Positions 7,136 to 15,892 of a stretch of 64,000 nucleotides of DNA are shown here, piece by piece. Source of the stretch: Pseudomonadota bacterium (GTDB lineage: Bacteria > Pseudomonadota > Alphaproteobacteria > Rhizobiales > Xanthobacteraceae); contig JAFEFL010000064.1 of assembly GCA_018240595.1 (NCBI GenBank), positions 307,047-371,046 of the forward strand, given 5' to 3'. The stretch's first letter is position 1. Every line of letters starts with the position of its first letter. The notes beneath the pieces are model-generated. The model was not told the DNA's origin. It ran no database searches and saw nothing but the letters and a program-made list of their open reading frames with translations. The translations under genes were made by a program, and so were the position numbers.

Positions 7136-8259
7136 GATTGATTCTGAGGGTTCGAATCTTTGGCAGGCGGCGTTGAATCAAAATTCAGTGGCGTTTGTGC
7201 GACACCGGCCAGGACCGCATCGGGCTCGCCGCGCTTCTTGGCCTCGCGGGGCTTCTGGCGCTTCTCGGTCAGGCGGACGATGCGCACGCGCTTGACGCGG
7301 CGAGGATCGGCGTCGAGCACTTCGAACTCGAGCAATCCAGGGCCCGGGATGAGTTCGCCACGCAGCGGCAGACGCCCGGCGCGTGTCGTCAGATAGCCGC
7401 CGAGCGTATCGACTTCCTCTGCGACGTCGTCTTCGACCACGAAATCGTGGCCAACGAAGGCAACGACATCTTCGAGGGAAGCGCGGGCGTCGGCGATGTA
7501 GGAGCCGTCGGGCTGCGGCACGATATTGGCGCGTTCGTCCTCGTCGTGCTCGTCGGCAATTTCGCCGACGATCTCCTCGACGATGTCCTCGATCGAGATC
7601 AGGCCGTCGGTGCCGCCATATTCGTCAATCACCAGCGCCAGATGGATCTGCTTGGCTTGCATTCGCGCCAGCAGATCCATGACCCGCGCCGATGGCGGCA
7701 CGAACAGCACCTCGCGCACGATCTTGGTCGCGGTCAGCGGCGTCGCCAGATTGACGGCCTTGAGATCGAGCCCGGCGGGCAGCGGCTTGCGGCGCTTCGC
7801 GTTCTTGGCCGGATCGATGGTGGCGCGCGTCGTGATGTAGCCGATGAGATCGCGGATGTGCACCATGCCCACCGGATCGTCGAGCGTATCGTTATAGATG
7901 ACGAGGCGCGAATGGCCGGCCTTCTCGAACACCATCAGCAAATCGCCGATCTGGATGTCCTGCTGCACGGCGATGATGTCGGCGCGCGGCACCATGACGT
8001 CGGAAACGCGGCGCTCGCGCAGGCCGAGGATGCTCTTGAGCATCCGGCTTTCCTCCGGCGAGAAGCCGGATTCCGCCGGCGTCATCGCGTCGAGGAAATC
8101 GCTGAGATCCGCGCGCATCGTGCTCGGCCGCAAGCCGAACATCGAACGGAACATGCGCACGAACCAGTTGCCGCTGTCCTCGCGCTTGGCCGGCACCGGC
8201 ACCGGGAGGTTGCGCGGTTCGTAAGCCGGATCGCTTCGGGACGGTTCGCTGTCAGGCAT
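7132..8259 (-). CDS. Hemolysin-like CBS-domain protein, HlyC/CorC family
   Basis: A 375-residue cytoplasmic protein. After a Pro-rich start and SMFGLRPS segment come two CBS motifs: VSDVMVPRADIIAVQ to VGMVHIRDLIGYI (about 75-140), then VLFVPPSARVMDLLARMQ with LVIDEYGGTDGLISIEDIV. A C-terminal transporter-associated (CorC_HlyC) domain follows. It lacks the DUF21/CNNM membrane domain of larger relatives. CorC-type proteins are linked to Mg/Co efflux and sit beside ybeY and lnt in many Proteobacteria. It overlaps lnt by 4 bp. Confidence 0.9.
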   Translation of the reverse strand: MPDSEPSRSDPAYEPRNLPVPVPAKREDSGNWFVRMFRSMFGLRPSTMRADLSDFLDAMTPAESGFSPEESRMLKSILGLRERRVSDVMVPRADIIAVQQDIQIGDLLMVFEKAGHSRLVIYNDTLDDPVGMVHIRDLIGYITTRATIDPAKNAKRRKPLPAGLDLKAVNLATPLTATKIVREVLFVPPSARVMDLLARMQAKQIHLALVIDEYGGTDGLISIEDIVEEIVGEIADEHDEDERANIVPQPDGSYIADARASLEDVVAFVGHDFVVEDDVAEEVDTLGGYLTTRAGRLPLRGELIPGPGLLEFEVLDADPRRVKRVRIVRLTEKRQKPREAKKRGEPDAVLAGVAQTPLNFDSTPPAKDSNPQNQS

Positions 8260-8264
8260 GGCCG

Positions 8265-8753
8265 TTACGCCCGCTCACGCAGAACGTCGGGCGGCGAGTC
8301 CTGCCACGGGTCCGGCAGGTTCATGCCGAGCATGATCCGGCTTTCCAAGGCTTCCATCTCGTCCGCCTGGGCGTCCGTCTCGTGGTCGTAACCGATGAGA
8401 TGCAGAAATCCGTGCACGGTCAGATGCGCGAGGTGGTGAAGGAACGCCCGTCCTTCAGCCTCGCATTCCCTTTGCAGCGTTTCGTAGGCGATGACGATGT
8501 CGCCGAGATGGCCACGCGTCGCCGGCGTGTCGGCGGCCGGAAACGACAGCACGTTGGTCGGCTTGTCCAAGCCACGCCACTGTTTATTGACCTCGCGCAC
8601 CGCCGAATCATCGGCGAGCAGAATACTGACTTCGCCGTCCCGTGTTGAGTGTGTCGCGGCGGCCGAGATTGCTGCCGCCACGGTCGCCTCCGCCCGCGGC
8701 TCCGCCTGCCACAAATCGGATTCCACCACGATATCGGCGGTGACGGTGGTCAT
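8265..8753 (-). CDS. ybeY: Endoribonuclease YbeY, rRNA maturation factor
   Basis: A 162-residue YbeY. The zinc-binding, catalytic motif H-X3-H-X5-H is intact within HLTVHGFLHLIGYDH near residues 117-131. NVLSFP and LGDIVIAYET are also characteristic. YbeY takes part in 16S rRNA 3'-end processing and ribosome quality control. It overlaps the upstream phoH-like gene by 4 bp (8750-8753) and is followed 5 bp later by the corC-like gene. The phoH-ybeY-corC-lnt order is widely conserved. Confidence 0.95.
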   Translation of the reverse strand: MTTVTADIVVESDLWQAEPRAEATVAAAISAAATHSTRDGEVSILLADDSAVREVNKQWRGLDKPTNVLSFPAADTPATRGHLGDIVIAYETLQRECEAEGRAFLHHLAHLTVHGFLHLIGYDHETDAQADEMEALESRIMLGMNLPDPWQDSPPDVLRERA

Positions 8754-9793
8754 TTTCGCGGCTCGCGCGGCGGCATGGCGCGGTCATAGGCCTCGACGAT
8801 GCGTTGCACCAGCTCGTGGCGGATGACGTCGGCGGCGGCAAATTCGACGATGCCGACACCCTCGACGTCCTTGAGCAGGCGCACCGCTTCGGCCAGCCCC
8901 GACACCTGGCCGTTCGGCAGATCGACCTGGCTCGGATCGCCGGTGACGAACATGCGGCTGTTCTCGCCGAGACGGGTCAAGAACATCTTCATCTGCATCG
9001 ATGTCGTGTTCTGCGCTTCGTCGAGGATGACGGCGGCGTTCGACAGGGTGCGGCCGCGCATGAAGGCAAGCGGTGCGATCTCGATGTCGCCTTGCTCCAG
9101 CGCGCGCTCGACGATGCGCACATCCATCAGGTCGTGCAGCGCGTCGTAGATCGGCCGCAGATAGGGATCGACCTTCTCGCGCATGTCGCCCGGCAGGAAG
9201 CCGAGGCGTTCGCCGGCTTCGACCGCGGGGCGCGACAGGATGATGCGATCGACTTCCTTGCGCTCGAACATCTGGATCGCCTGGGCGACCGCCAGCCAGG
9301 TCTTGCCGGTGCCGGCGGGACCTGTGCCGAACACCAGCGAATTGCGCTTGAGCGCGCGCATATAGGCGTCCTGCGCCGCGGTGCGGGCGCGCACCGGACG
9401 CTTGCGCAGGTTGATTTCCTCGAACGCGGCGCGCGGCTGGCCCGGGTCGAAATCGAACAGCGAGCCCTGCGCGATGGCCTGACGGATCGCGCCGTCGACG
9501 TCGCCGCTCGTGAGGTCGCGGCCGCGCTTGAGCTGCTCGTACAAGGTTTCCAGAACGCGGCGCGCCTGCTCGACGCCGCCGCGCGAACCTTCCAGCGTGA
9601 CATGATTGCCGCGCGAGTCCGCCTTGACGCCGAGCTTGCGCTCGACCAGCGCCAGGTTCTGGCCGTATTGGCCGAACAGCACGGAGGCGAGTTTGTTATC
9701 CTCGAAGGCGAGCACGATCTGGGTGGTGGCCGTTTCATCCGAAACGGCGGCCGGCGGGATCACGGGATCCGATGGTCGCAAGGTTGCTCTCAA
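8750..9793 (-). CDS. PhoH-family ATPase (YbeZ type)
   Basis: A 347-residue PhoH-like nucleotide-binding protein. An N-terminal KH-like region (about 25-95) is followed by the ATPase, with Walker A GPAGTGKT at 158-165 and Walker B VILDEAQNTT. SRPAVEAGERLGFLPGD and FVTGDPSQVDLPNGQVSGL are signature stretches. YbeZ proteins act with YbeY in RNA and ribosome metabolism. It overlaps miaB upstream and ybeY downstream by 4 bp each, so all three are probably translationally coupled. Confidence 0.93.
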   Translation of the reverse strand: MRATLRPSDPVIPPAAVSDETATTQIVLAFEDNKLASVLFGQYGQNLALVERKLGVKADSRGNHVTLEGSRGGVEQARRVLETLYEQLKRGRDLTSGDVDGAIRQAIAQGSLFDFDPGQPRAAFEEINLRKRPVRARTAAQDAYMRALKRNSLVFGTGPAGTGKTWLAVAQAIQMFERKEVDRIILSRPAVEAGERLGFLPGDMREKVDPYLRPIYDALHDLMDVRIVERALEQGDIEIAPLAFMRGRTLSNAAVILDEAQNTTSMQMKMFLTRLGENSRMFVTGDPSQVDLPNGQVSGLAEAVRLLKDVEGVGIVEFAAADVIRHELVQRIVEAYDRAMPPREPRK

Positions 9794-11187
9794 GCCCCTG
9801 ATGAAACCAGTTCAGGCGCGGCGGCGGTTTCCGCCAGTTCGCCGAACAAGGTGTTGCTGCCCACATTCGTGATCGTCACCGGCACGATCGTCCCGATCAG
9901 TTCCGGCTTCGCCATGACGTGGACAGACTGCAGATATGGGGAGCGGCCGACCAGTTGCCCAGAGAGTTTTCCGGGCTTTTCGACCAGAATTTCCATGGTT
10001 TTTCCGACAAATGAGCCGTTGAACGCCTTCCATTGCCGGTCGATCACGGCCTGCAAGCGCAGCAAACGCTCGTGCTTTTCGGCGTCCGGCACCTGATCCT
10101 CGAGCTTGGCCGCCGGCGTGCCGGGGCGCGGCGAATAGCTGAAGGTGTAGGCCATGACGAAATTGACCTCTTCAGCGAGCGCCAAAGTCTCGCGGAAATC
10201 CTGCTCGGTCTCGCCGGGGAAACCGACGATGAAATCCGAGGTGAAGGCAATGTCCGGTCGCGCCGCGCGCAGGCGCTCGATCGCGGTCATGTATTCGCGC
10301 CGCGTGTGCTTCCGGTTCATCGCCGCGAGAATGCGGTCGGAGCCGGCCTGCACCGGCAGATGCACGTAAGGCATCAACTGCGGCAAATCACCATGCGCGG
10401 CGATCAGATCGTCGCAGATGGGCGACAGCATGTCGCGCGGATGGCTGGTCATGTAGCGCAGCCGCGCGATGCCCGGGACGCGCGCGATGCGGCGCATCAG
10501 CGCGCCGAGCGAGACGCTGCGGCCGTTGCCGTCGAGGCCGTGATAGGCGTTGACGTTCTGCCCGATCAGCGAGATTTCGCGCACGCCATTGGCGGCGAGC
10601 CGTTCGACGTCGGCGACGATCTTGGCCACCGGCCGCGAGATCTCGGCGCCGCGCGTATAAGGCACGACGCAGAAGGTGCAGAACTTGTCGCAGCCTTCCT
10701 GCACGGTGGCGAAGGCAGCGATGCCGCGCCTGTTGATCGCGGCCGGCGAGGGCTGCGCCAGCGCATCGAACTTGTCCTCGAGCGGAAACTCGGTATCGAC
10801 GATCTTCTCGCCGTCGAGCGCGCGCGTGATCAGGCCGGGCAGCTTGTGATAGTTCTGCGAGCCGACCACGACATCGACCGAGTCGGTGCGGCGCACGATC
10901 TCCTCGCCTTCGGCCTGCGCGACGCAGCCGGCGACCGCGATCAGCATGCGGCGGCCTTCGATCTCGGCCTGGTCCTTGAGCTCGCGCATGCGGCCGATTT
11001 CGGAATAGACCTTGTCCACCGCCTTCTCGCGGATGTGGCAGGTGTTGAGGATGATGAGATCGGCTTCGGCCGGCGAGGCGGTCTCGACGTAGCCCTCGGG
11101 CGCCAGCGTGTCCGCCATACGATGCGAATCGTAGACGTTCATCTGGCAGCCGAACGATTTGACGTGGACCTTGCGCAGTCTGTTCAT
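9790..11187 (-). CDS. miaB: tRNA-2-methylthio-N6-dimethylallyladenosine synthase MiaB
   Basis: A 465-residue radical-SAM methylthiotransferase that converts i6A37 to ms2i6A37 in tRNAs. The N-terminal UPF0004 domain carries the auxiliary cluster cysteines C14, C50 and C88 (SFGCQMN, LNTCHIR, AVAGCVAQ). The radical-SAM cluster is C166-X3-C170-X2-C173 in EGCDKFCTFCVVPYTRG. A C-terminal TRAM domain follows. It is the first gene of the coupled miaB-phoH-ybeY-corC-lnt run. A 229-bp gap to the toxin-antitoxin module upstream holds its promoter. Confidence 0.96.
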   Translation of the reverse strand: MNRLRKVHVKSFGCQMNVYDSHRMADTLAPEGYVETASPAEADLIILNTCHIREKAVDKVYSEIGRMRELKDQAEIEGRRMLIAVAGCVAQAEGEEIVRRTDSVDVVVGSQNYHKLPGLITRALDGEKIVDTEFPLEDKFDALAQPSPAAINRRGIAAFATVQEGCDKFCTFCVVPYTRGAEISRPVAKIVADVERLAANGVREISLIGQNVNAYHGLDGNGRSVSLGALMRRIARVPGIARLRYMTSHPRDMLSPICDDLIAAHGDLPQLMPYVHLPVQAGSDRILAAMNRKHTRREYMTAIERLRAARPDIAFTSDFIVGFPGETEQDFRETLALAEEVNFVMAYTFSYSPRPGTPAAKLEDQVPDAEKHERLLRLQAVIDRQWKAFNGSFVGKTMEILVEKPGKLSGQLVGRSPYLQSVHVMAKPELIGTIVPVTITNVGSNTLFGELAETAAAPELVSSGA

Positions 11188-11416
11188 GCCGGTGTCTTTG
11201 CAGCCGCCGGCACTCTAGCCGGTTTGCAGCCGAATATGTCGCCCGCGATCAAATATTTGAAATCATTCAGATTTCAAGCCTGCGCCGGCGTCCTTGCCGG
11301 CGCGGTTTGTTTAAACGGCTTGCCGGCGCAAGGCGAGATGAAACTGCAGGCGTCCTAAGGGCTTGAAAAATCGAGCCTTCATCGCTATTTTATGCAAAAT
11401 CGCAGTAATTAGGAAC

Positions 11417-11824
11417 ATGGCCGCAGATTTGCAAAAGCCGACTGCCCCCGAAATCAGACCCAGCCCGGAAAAACACCGCCCGGCGATGCAGGGCTTTTTC
11501 GGCATCATGGAGCGCTGGGGCGTCGACAACGGCACGGCGCGGGCGATCCTCGGCGCGCCGCCGGAGCGCACTTTCTTCGACTGGAAGCGCGGCCGCGTCG
11601 CGCGCCTATCCAACGATACGCTGCGCCGCATCGGCTACGTCGCCGGCATCTGGAAGGCGCTGCAGATCGTCTATTCCAACCCGCAACATGCCGACTCCTG
11701 GATCAGCCGGCCCAATCGCGCCTTCGGCGGGCAGACGCCGCTGGCGCGCATGGCGGCCGGCGACGTGACCGACCTTGCGGCTGTCAGAGAGTACATCGAT
11801 GCCGCAAGAGCTCCCTGGTCGTGA
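11417..11824 (+). CDS. Xre/MbcA/ParS-type antitoxin of a RES toxin-antitoxin pair
   Basis: A 135-residue protein with the DUF2384-type layout. An Xre-like N-terminal DNA-binding part contains MQGFFGIMERWGVDNGTA and RTFFDWKRGRVARLSNDTLR. The C-terminal toxin-binding part contains SNPQHADSWISRPNRAFGG and TPLARMAAGDVTDLAAVREY. The ATG at 11417 has AGGA just upstream; an in-frame TTG at 11363 is less likely. The 3' end overlaps the RES gene by 26 bp, as expected for a co-translated antitoxin-toxin pair. Antitoxins of this family repress their own operon. Confidence 0.85.
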   Translation: MAADLQKPTAPEIRPSPEKHRPAMQGFFGIMERWGVDNGTARAILGAPPERTFFDWKRGRVARLSNDTLRRIGYVAGIWKALQIVYSNPQHADSWISRPNRAFGGQTPLARMAAGDVTDLAAVREYIDAARAPWS

Positions 11825-12521
11825 CCATCCGGTCCGCCACGTCGTCTGGCCTCAGGCGTGGCGGATCATCGCATCGCGTTATCCGCCGATCGATCTGTTC
11901 GAGCGCGTGTCGGACGACCCGCGCGTCTGGGACGCGCTGATCGAGCTCGAGCAACTGACCAATCCGCGGCTGCGCGACGAGGCCGGCGAGATCAGCCTGG
12001 TGCCGCCGGAGCGGCGTGTGTCCGGCACCAACGCGTCCTGGGTGATGGCGGCCTTCACGCACATCAACCGGCGCGGCTCGCGCTTCTCGAACGGCAGGTT
12101 CGGCGTCTATTACGCGGCCGGAGCGCTCGACACCGCGATCGCCGAAACGGTCTATCACTTCGGCCGGTTCGCGATGGATGCCGGCGATCCGCCGCGCCGC
12201 GAGGACATGCGCGTGCTGGTCGGCGCCGTCGATCGCACCTTCGACGACATCGCGGCGCTGCCGAACGACGTCAAAGGACCGCTGCTCGATCCGTCGAGCT
12301 ATGCGCGCAGCCAGCCTTATGCCGTTGCGCGCCATGACGCCGGCAGCGATGGCTTGGTCTATCCGAGCGTGCGCCATCTCGGTGGGGAGTGCATCGCTGC
12401 TTTCTGGCCGGACACGGTCGGCGTGCCGATCCAGGAGCGGCATCTGCAATATGAATGGGATGGCGCGCGCGTGCGGCGCTTTTTCGACTACAGCCGGGAC
12501 GTCTGGATCGATCTGTCCTGA
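11799..12521 (+). CDS. RES-domain toxin (predicted NAD+ phosphorylase/glycohydrolase)
   Basis: A 240-residue RES-family protein. Conserved segments are WRIIASRYPPIDLFERV, the Arg-Phe-Ser stretch RGSRFSNGRFGVYYAAG, the DTAIAETVYHF segment with the conserved Glu, and the late Ser region GLVYPSVRH. RES toxins such as MbcT and the Pseudomonas Res degrade cellular NAD+. The ATG at 11799 is chosen because it starts the family-like region and overlaps the antitoxin by 26 bp. The gene ends 4 bp from the convergent plsC stop, so the module is packed tightly into an otherwise housekeeping neighbourhood. Confidence 0.87.
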   Translation: MPQELPGRDHPVRHVVWPQAWRIIASRYPPIDLFERVSDDPRVWDALIELEQLTNPRLRDEAGEISLVPPERRVSGTNASWVMAAFTHINRRGSRFSNGRFGVYYAAGALDTAIAETVYHFGRFAMDAGDPPRREDMRVLVGAVDRTFDDIAALPNDVKGPLLDPSSYARSQPYAVARHDAGSDGLVYPSVRHLGGECIAAFWPDTVGVPIQERHLQYEWDGARVRRFFDYSRDVWIDLS

Positions 12522-12525
12522 AGGC

Positions 12526-13326
12526 TCAGCGCCCGGCGTGCAGCGGGCGTGGTCGGCCGAGCAGCGTCGAACTGGTCAGCCCGCGCACCGAGCTCTCCAG
12601 CCGGCGCGCCAGCTGCTTGCGGTCGGTGGTGGCGTCCGCGGCGATCGGCTCGCCGTAGCTGACCACCACGTCGATGACGCCGCGGCGCAGGAACGCCTTG
12701 AAATGCGGCATGAAATCGAGGTCGCCGTACCAGGCGATCAGCGGCCGGTGCTGGCGGCCCATCGGGATGCCATGCACCGCGGTGTAGCAGATCGACATCG
12801 GCTGGATGATGATGCCGGTTTCCGAGCGCGCGCCGGCCTCGCGCACGACGCCGATCAGCGCCGAACGGAACGGCAGCACGCGGTTGCCGTCGCTCGATGT
12901 GCCCTCGGCGAACAGCACCACCGAGACGTCCGACTGAAGCCGCTGCACCATGTCGGCGATGGCGTCGCCGGTCTGCTGGCGCCGCGAGCGGTCGACGAAG
13001 ACGGTGCGCTGCAGCCGCGCTGTCGGCCCGACCAGCGGCCAGTTTCCGACTTCGGCCTTCGAGACGAAGGCAATCGGCGCGATCGACCCGATCACCAGGA
13101 TGTCCGCCCATGACACGTGGTTGGACACGAACAGCACTGCACGATCGCGTACCGGTTCGCCGACAATTTTGATGCGGAAGCGAAGCAGCTTGCACAGCAC
13201 GGCGTAATAGGCGGAGGCGACCGTGCCCCAGCCGGGCAGGCCGAGCTTGCCGATGGTCCACTGGATGGCGATGATCAGCGGCGTCATCGTGAAGAAGAAC
13301 ACTGCGATGAAGAGCGAATAGAGCAT
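12526..13326 (-). CDS. plsC: 1-acyl-sn-glycerol-3-phosphate acyltransferase (PlsC family)
   Basis: A 266-residue membrane-associated acyltransferase. A hydrophobic N-terminal segment (about 4-22) is followed by the catalytic NHVSWAD box (H70 and D75). Next come the substrate-binding block FVSKAEVGNWPLVG and the FAEGTSSDG block. It probably acylates lysophosphatidic acid in phospholipid synthesis; action on other lysolipids cannot be excluded. It is the last gene of the nfuA-tsaB-rimI-fur-plsC minus-strand run, separated from fur by a family A palindrome. Confidence 0.9.
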   Translation of the reverse strand: MLYSLFIAVFFFTMTPLIIAIQWTIGKLGLPGWGTVASAYYAVLCKLLRFRIKIVGEPVRDRAVLFVSNHVSWADILVIGSIAPIAFVSKAEVGNWPLVGPTARLQRTVFVDRSRRQQTGDAIADMVQRLQSDVSVVLFAEGTSSDGNRVLPFRSALIGVVREAGARSETGIIIQPMSICYTAVHGIPMGRQHRPLIAWYGDLDFMPHFKAFLRRGVIDVVVSYGEPIAADATTDRKQLARRLESSVRGLTSSTLLGRPRPLHAGR

Positions 13327-13337
13327 TAGCCTACATC

Positions 13338-13428
13338 CGTTCGCCCCCGCGAAAGCGGGGGCCCAGAAAGCCGCAAATAGAGGCTTCTGAAATTGGCTCT
13401 GGATTCCCGCTTACGCGGGAACGAACGG
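13338..13428. repeat. Bipartite intergenic palindrome, family A
   Basis: It starts CCGTTCGCCCCCGCGAAAGC and ends GCGGGAACGAACGG, with GGCCCAG and CTGGATTCCC at the inner ends. This is the same two-hairpin layout as at 3141, 16334 and 51333. It lies between fur and plsC. Confidence 0.75.
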
Positions 13429-13453
13429 AGTGTGGGGTAGGCGAGGGTGCACA

Positions 13454-13927
13454 TCAGGAGTTCTTGTCGTCCTTCAGCGGCACCGCATAAAGCTCGAGCC
13501 GGTGATCGACGAGCTTGTAACCGAGCTTGCGCGCGACCTCGGCCTGCAGCCGCTCGATTTCCTCCGACTGGAATTCGATGACCTCGCCGGTGCGCAGATT
13601 GATCAGATGGTCGTGGTGCGCGTCCGAGCTGGTCTCGTAACGGGCGCGGCCCTCGCGGAAATCGTGACGCTCGATGATGCCGGAATCCTCGAACAGCTTC
13701 ACCGTCCGATAGACAGTCGAGATCGAGATGCGGTCGTCGACCTTGGCACAGCGCCGGTACAATTCTTCGACGTCGGGGTGGTCGTCGGATTGGGCTAGCA
13801 CGCGGGCGATGACGCGGCGCTGTTCCGTCATGCGCATGCCTTTGGCCGCGCACAGCGCCTCGATGCTCGGGCGCGGTGCCGCCTTGTCGGCCGTCGGATC
13901 GATTTTGGTCTTGGTCGTCATTGCCAT
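13454..13927 (-). CDS. fur: Fur-family metalloregulator
   Basis: A 157-residue Fur-superfamily repressor. The winged-helix part holds MRMTEQRRVIARVLAQSDDH and the recognition helix ISISTVYRTVKLFEDSGII. The metal and dimer part holds the DAHHDHLINLRTGEVIEF block. In many Rhizobiales this orthologue (Fur/Mur) senses manganese rather than iron, and which metal applies here cannot be read from sequence. It is 6 bp downstream of rimI in the nfuA-tsaB-rimI-fur-plsC run. Confidence 0.92.
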   Translation of the reverse strand: MAMTTKTKIDPTADKAAPRPSIEALCAAKGMRMTEQRRVIARVLAQSDDHPDVEELYRRCAKVDDRISISTVYRTVKLFEDSGIIERHDFREGRARYETSSDAHHDHLINLRTGEVIEFQSEEIERLQAEVARKLGYKLVDHRLELYAVPLKDDKNS

Positions 13928-13933
13928 TGCAGT

Positions 13934-14419
13934 TTACGCGATGTCACGGCGCAAAACCAAGGCGGCGGCGGTCTGCCCGCCGGGCAGCGGATAATAATTC
14001 GGCCGCTTGGCGACCTCGCGAAAGCCGGCGCGGCGGTACAGCCGGATCGCGGCCGTGTTGTTTTCGTCGACTTCGAGGAAAAGCGCCTTGACGCCCAGCG
14101 CGGCAAGGCGCCCCAGATGCATGTTCAGCAACTGCCGGGCAAGGCCGCGGCCCTGGTGGCGGCGCGCCACGGCGATGGACAGAATTTCCGCCTCATCGGC
14201 GGCGCAGCGCGACAGCACGAAACCAGCGAAGGCGCTGCCGACGCGCAGGCTGTGTGCCAGCACGTTGCCGTCGGTGAGCAGGCTCTCGACTTCGTCGTCG
14301 CTCCAGCCGCGATGAAAGGATTGCGCATGCAACGCGGCGATGGCGGCGGCGTCGCGCGGATGCGCCGCCGCGATGTGCGGCGCTCCGCCTCCAAAAAGCC
14401 GGCGCAGCAGACCGATCAT
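13934..14419 (-). CDS. rimI: Ribosomal-protein-alanine N-acetyltransferase RimI-like (GNAT)
   Basis: A 161-residue GNAT acetyltransferase. The acetyl-CoA motif is ILSIAVARRHQGRGLARQLL, followed by LFLEVDENNTAAIRLYRRAG and a terminal motif around GFREVAKRPNYY. RimI acetylates the N-terminal alanine of ribosomal protein S18, and rimI commonly neighbours tsaB, as here. The start at 14419 (MIGLLRRLF) overlaps the tsaB stop by 4 bp (ATGA). A longer open frame upstream is only tsaB in another frame. Confidence 0.9.
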   Translation of the reverse strand: MIGLLRRLFGGGAPHIAAAHPRDAAAIAALHAQSFHRGWSDDEVESLLTDGNVLAHSLRVGSAFAGFVLSRCAADEAEILSIAVARRHQGRGLARQLLNMHLGRLAALGVKALFLEVDENNTAAIRLYRRAGFREVAKRPNYYPLPGGQTAAALVLRRDIA

Positions 14420-15096
14420 GTCTGCGCGACAAGCGGCGCGGCCGCGGCGGGCTGCGCGTCGGCAGCCTTCAGATAAAACGGCTTCGGCGGCGCGGTATCG
14501 GCCTCGGCGAGCTGGCCGAGGCGGCCGACCCATTCGATCACCGGCGCCGCCTGCTGGTGGATGGCGGCTGGCGCGGCCTCGCCTGCCGGCCAGGCGGCGG
14601 CGAGCGGTGAGGTGGCGTTGCCGACCAGGCGGGGCCGCAGCGAGACGATCAATTCCAGCGCTTGCGCGATCGAGGCGACGCGCGGGCTGACGATGTCGTC
14701 GCCGTCGGTGCCGAACGCCTGAAGATAGACATGGCCATGCCGGGCATCGATCACCGACACGACCGGCGAGGAGGCATCGTCCGCGATCAGCGGTGCGGCC
14801 AGTGCCTCCAGCGTGGTGATGCCGACGACCGGCTTGCCAGTGGCCAGTCCGATCCCACGCGCGGCTGCGATGCCGACGCGCAATCCGGTGAAGCTGCCCG
14901 GCCCGACGGTTACGGCAATGCGGTCAATGACGTTGAAGTAGAACGCGGCCCTCTCGCGGAGCCGCGCGAGCATCGGCATCAGCGCCTCGGCATGGCCGCG
15001 AGCCATCACCTGCGACTCCTCGGCGACGACAGTGTCAGCATCGAGCAGGGCAACGGAGCACGCTTCGAGCGCGGTATCGATGGCGAGGATGCGCAT
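14416..15096 (-). CDS. tsaB: tRNA threonylcarbamoyladenosine biosynthesis protein TsaB
   Basis: A 226-residue ASKHA-fold protein. The N-terminus MRILAIDTALEACSVALLD and the signature IAVTVGPGSFTGLRVGIAAA with RGIGLATGKPVVGITTLEAL are typical of TsaB. It is the scaffold partner of TsaD in making t6A37 of ANN-decoding tRNAs. It overlaps rimI downstream by 4 bp and is separated from nfuA upstream by an intergenic palindrome. Confidence 0.95.
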   Translation of the reverse strand: MRILAIDTALEACSVALLDADTVVAEESQVMARGHAEALMPMLARLRERAAFYFNVIDRIAVTVGPGSFTGLRVGIAAARGIGLATGKPVVGITTLEALAAPLIADDASSPVVSVIDARHGHVYLQAFGTDGDDIVSPRVASIAQALELIVSLRPRLVGNATSPLAAAWPAGEAAPAAIHQQAAPVIEWVGRLGQLAEADTAPPKPFYLKAADAQPAAAAPLVAQT

Positions 15097-15134
15097 GGTC
15101 CTACTTTTACCAAGGCGCGGCCAAAAGCAATGAA

Positions 15135-15234
15135 GTCATACCGGGACGCGCGCAGCGCGGGCCCGGAATCCATAGCCCCCGTCCGTGATTATGGATTCCG
15201 GGCTCACGGCTTACAGCCGCGCCCCGGAATGACA
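15135..15234. repeat. Bipartite intergenic palindrome, family B
   Basis: The element runs from GTCATACCGGGACGCGCGCA to GCGCCCCGGAATGAC. Its inner ends are CCCGGAATCCAT and ATGGATTCCGGGCT. The same outer (CATTCCGGG) and inner (CCGGAATCCAT) sequences recur at 46162-46317. It lies between nfuA and tsaB. Confidence 0.75.
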
Positions 15235-15242
15235 AGCCCGGC

Positions 15243-15797
15243 CTAAATCGGCCGCACCTCGGTGACCTCGGGCACGAAGTGCTTGAGCAGGTTCTGGATG
15301 CCGTGCTGCAAGGTCGCGGTGGAGGAGGGGCAGCCCGAGCAGGCGCCCTTCATCTGCAGGAAAACGACGCCTTCCTTGAAGCCCTTGAATGTGATGTCGC
15401 CGCCGTCGCCGGCCACCGCCGGGCGTACGCGCGTCTCGATCAGATCCTTGATGGTAGCGACGGTGTCGCTGTCGGCCTCATCGAAGAATTCGTCTTCGCC
15501 GGCCGCTTCGCTGCCGACGTTCACGATTGGCGCCCCGGACATGTAGTGTTCCATGATGGCGCCGAGGATCGCCGGCTTCATCTGCTGCCAATCGCCGTCG
15601 CTCTTGGTGACGGATATGAAATCGGCGCCGAAGAACACGCCGCCGACATTCGGAATGTCGAACAGCCTCTCGGCGAGCGGCGACTGTGCCGCCGCTTCGC
15701 GGGTCGGCATGTCGAGGGTGCCGGCGTCTAGTACCGGCTTGCCGGGCAGGAATTTCAGCGTCGCCGGATTGGGCGTCGCCTCGGTCTGGATGAACAT
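15243..15797 (-). CDS. nfuA: NifU-family Fe-S cluster carrier (NfuA-like)
   Basis: A 184-residue Fe-S carrier. The N-terminal Nfu_N domain begins MFIQTEATPNPATLKFLPG and contains FDIPNVGGVFFGADFISVTK. The C-terminal NifU domain has IETRVRPAVAGDGGDITFKG and the cluster-binding CXXC in MKGACSGCPSSTATL. It delivers 4Fe-4S clusters to client enzymes. MiaB, a multi-cluster radical-SAM enzyme encoded nearby, is a plausible client; this is inference. It heads the minus-strand nfuA-tsaB-rimI-fur-plsC series. Confidence 0.93.
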   Translation of the reverse strand: MFIQTEATPNPATLKFLPGKPVLDAGTLDMPTREAAAQSPLAERLFDIPNVGGVFFGADFISVTKSDGDWQQMKPAILGAIMEHYMSGAPIVNVGSEAAGEDEFFDEADSDTVATIKDLIETRVRPAVAGDGGDITFKGFKEGVVFLQMKGACSGCPSSTATLQHGIQNLLKHFVPEVTEVRPI

Positions 15798-15892
15798 GGC
15801 TCAAATCTCCCATCCCGCCCGGGTTCAAGGCCCGGCGGACACCTCATACATGGGAGTTTTGGCGAAACCGGTCAACCGGACCGGAATCCCCT

